DNA of 6,426 bases. Origin: JBOHCT01 sp050699055. Lineage in GTDB: Bacteria > Actinomycetota > Actinomycetes > Streptosporangiales > JBOHCT01. The position numbers were made by a program, and so were the translations under genes. The notes under the pieces are model-generated. The model worked only from the letters and a program-made list of their open reading frames with translations, searched no databases and was not told the origin of the DNA. Numbering within the stretch: the first letter of the stretch is position 1; the number at the start of each line of letters is the position of its first letter. Where the stretch lies: assembly GCA_050699055.1 (NCBI GenBank), contig JBOHCT010000220.1:1-6426 (forward strand). Direction: 5' to 3'. Shown here piece after piece: positions 5,688 to 6,426 of this stretch.

Positions 5688-5813
5688 TCACCGGCGTAGG
5701 TGACACAGGACGAGCCTGCCGCGCACCTGCACGCACTCCATCTCGCGGTGGGCGTCAGCGGCCCGTGAGAGCGGCAGCACCCGTCCACTCGAGGGCCCGA
5801 AGGCACGCCGGTA
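5688..5813 (-). pseudogene. C-terminal remnant of a zinc-type alcohol dehydrogenase/quinone oxidoreductase
   Basis: Read on the minus strand, this frame ends at a TGA (5688-5690) and encodes about 41 residues. The part GRVLPLSRAADAHREMECV, followed by a G-x-LVL ending, closely matches the C-terminal signature of medium-chain dehydrogenase/quinone reductases, in which a PL-x-x-A-AHR-x-ME segment precedes a final GK(V/L)VL strand. Here the usual GK is GR. Upstream of about 5800 the similarity stops abruptly. The frame then runs into the antisense of the next gene, so the catalytic and nucleotide-binding domains are missing. No start codon or ribosome site serves it. The simplest reading is a gene largely deleted when the neighbouring segment was rearranged. 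The call rests on motif memory over about 32 residues. Confidence 0.5.
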
Positions 5814-5817
5814 GGTT
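5812..5817 (+). promoter_or_regulatory. Probable -10 box for a leaderless transcript
   Basis: TAGGTT sits 7 bases before the ATG at 5825. This is the usual layout of actinobacterial leaderless genes, in which TANNNT lies 6-8 bases before a start codon that is also the first transcribed base. A weak -35 (TCGAGG, 5789-5794) is 17 bases upstream. GAGG at 5818-5821 is too close to the ATG (3 bases) to be a good ribosome site, which supports the leaderless reading. Confidence 0.5.
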
Positions 5818-5824
5818 GAGGCCC

Positions 5825-6364
5825 ATGCCCGAGACGCTGCATCTCGAACCCGCTACCGACCGCCTCGACCTCTTCGCGCCTCCAGTCGCCGCCGCGGTTC
5901 GGGCCTGGAAAGGCCCTGTCCCCATCCAAGAAATCGCGGTCGCCGAGATCGATCCTGAAGCCGCGGACACCGCGACCTTCTGCTCGCGTTACGGGATCGC
6001 GCTCGAGGATTCCGCGAACTGCGTCGTCGTGGCCGCGCGACGCGGCGGAACGACCCGTCCCGCCGCCTGCGTCGTCCTCGCGACCACGCGGGCGGACGTA
6101 AACGGCCTGGTCAGACGGCATCTAGGTGCGCGCAAGGCTTCCTTCGCCCCAGTGGATGTCGCGGTCGAGGAGACGGGCATGGAGTACGGCGGCATCACGC
6201 CTCTCGGGCTGCCGGACGACTGGCCCCTGCTCGTCGACGCCGCGGTGGCGAGATCGGCACGGTTGATCGTGGGCAGCGGACTCCGCCGCTCCAAGGTCAT
6301 GCTGCCCGGCACGGCCCTGGCCGGCCTGCCGAACGCCGACGTGCTCGATGCCCTCGGACGCTGA
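5825..6364 (+). CDS. YbaK/EbsC family protein (aminoacyl-tRNA deacylase-like)
   Basis: A 179-residue cytoplasmic protein of the YbaK/ProRS-associated editing domain family, whose studied members hydrolyse mischarged aminoacyl-tRNAs such as Cys-, Ala- or Ser-tRNA(Pro). The family fold is indicated by the N-terminal TATFCSRYGIALEDSANCVVV segment (49-69), ACVVLATTRADVNGLVRR (81-98), KASFAPVDVAVEETGMEYGGITP (104-126) and the final IVGSGLRRSKVMLPG (148-162). The length is slightly above that of bacterial YbaK. The lysine found in the FKTL-type motif of characterised YbaK proteins seems to be replaced by a valine near residue 68, so deacylase activity is not assured. The frame stays open upstream to 5567, but that part is shadow of the preceding genes. 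ATG 5825 fits the family start and the -10 box seven bases before it. It is a single-gene unit closed by a strong hairpin. Confidence 0.9.
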   Translation: MPETLHLEPATDRLDLFAPPVAAAVRAWKGPVPIQEIAVAEIDPEAADTATFCSRYGIALEDSANCVVVAARRGGTTRPAACVVLATTRADVNGLVRRHLGARKASFAPVDVAVEETGMEYGGITPLGLPDDWPLLVDAAVARSARLIVGSGLRRSKVMLPGTALAGLPNADVLDALGR

Positions 6365-6387
6365 GCGGTACCCGACGAGACGGAGGC

Positions 6388-6414
6388 GCCCCCGGCACGA
6401 AGTGCCAGGGGGGC
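6388..6414 (+). terminator. Strong hairpin terminator of the YbaK-like gene
   Basis: CCCCC (6389-6393) pairs with GGGGG (6408-6412), and GGCAC (6394-6398) with GTGCC (6402-6406), around a GAA loop with one bulged A. Adding G6388-C6414 across a bulged G6413 extends it. It begins 24 bases after the stop codon. There is no T tract, which is typical of actinomycete terminators. Confidence 0.7.
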
Positions 6415-6426
6415 CCGGGCCTCACC

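Noticed and set aside
4531..5736. Minus-strand open frame of 401 codons covering the SPW-like operon
   Set aside because: The product is Arg/Ser/Ala/Pro-rich low-complexity sequence. The plus strand has two membrane proteins with ribosome sites, coupled start/stop codons and mutual similarity.
5567..5824. Upstream extension of the YbaK-like gene to an ATG at 5567
   Set aside because: The extra 86 codons overlap the second SPW-like gene and the oxidoreductase remnant in other frames, read as Arg-rich filler, and are not part of the YbaK family.

Overview
The window is about 70% GC. Most of its reading frames favour G or C in the third codon position, and several genes have strong GGAGG-type ribosome binding sites. 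A mycothiol-enzyme-like metal-binding protein and a probable leaderless promoter also point to a high-GC actinomycete, of Streptomyces or a related genus. There are no RNA genes, transposases, phage genes or CRISPR arrays. It looks like an ordinary chromosomal stretch of small, mostly unlinked genes.

Layout. Positions 1-160 hold no convincing gene. A plus-strand gene of unknown function (161-796) meets, tail to tail, a large minus-strand gene (744-2564) and overlaps it by 53 bases. The large gene encodes a membrane-anchored protein with an extracytoplasmic solute-binding-like domain and a C-terminal von Willebrand A domain with a complete metal site. A near-perfect EF-hand calcium loop sits inside the binding domain. 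Upstream of it, on the same strand, is a lipoprotein with a DUF4232-type domain (2756-3430). A 300-base gap with no clear gene follows, then a plus-strand gene for a DinB-like, mycothiol-dependent maleylpyruvate isomerase-family protein (3734-4375).

Positions 4563-5664 look like a small plus-strand operon. It contains a short helical ORF that appears broken by a frameshift, then two small two-helix membrane proteins. The two align to each other without gaps through their hydrophobic core, so they are a tandem paralogous pair, and they resemble SPW-repeat proteins. The last two genes overlap by one base (TGATG).

After a hairpin there is what looks like the C-terminal remnant of a zinc-type alcohol dehydrogenase/quinone oxidoreductase on the minus strand (5688-5813). 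The final gene (5825-6364) encodes a YbaK/EbsC-family protein, probably made from a leaderless transcript and followed by a strong hairpin terminator.

How the genes relate. The von Willebrand protein and the lipoprotein are both predicted to act outside the membrane, on the same strand, but 190 bases and a possible terminator separate them. The two SPW-like proteins are almost certainly co-translated. The DinB-like and YbaK-like genes look like independent single-gene units. I see no complete new defence or biosynthetic system. The most unusual items are the EF-hand inside the solute-binding/von Willebrand fusion, the tandem SPW-like pair behind a frameshifted gene, and the degraded oxidoreductase tail.
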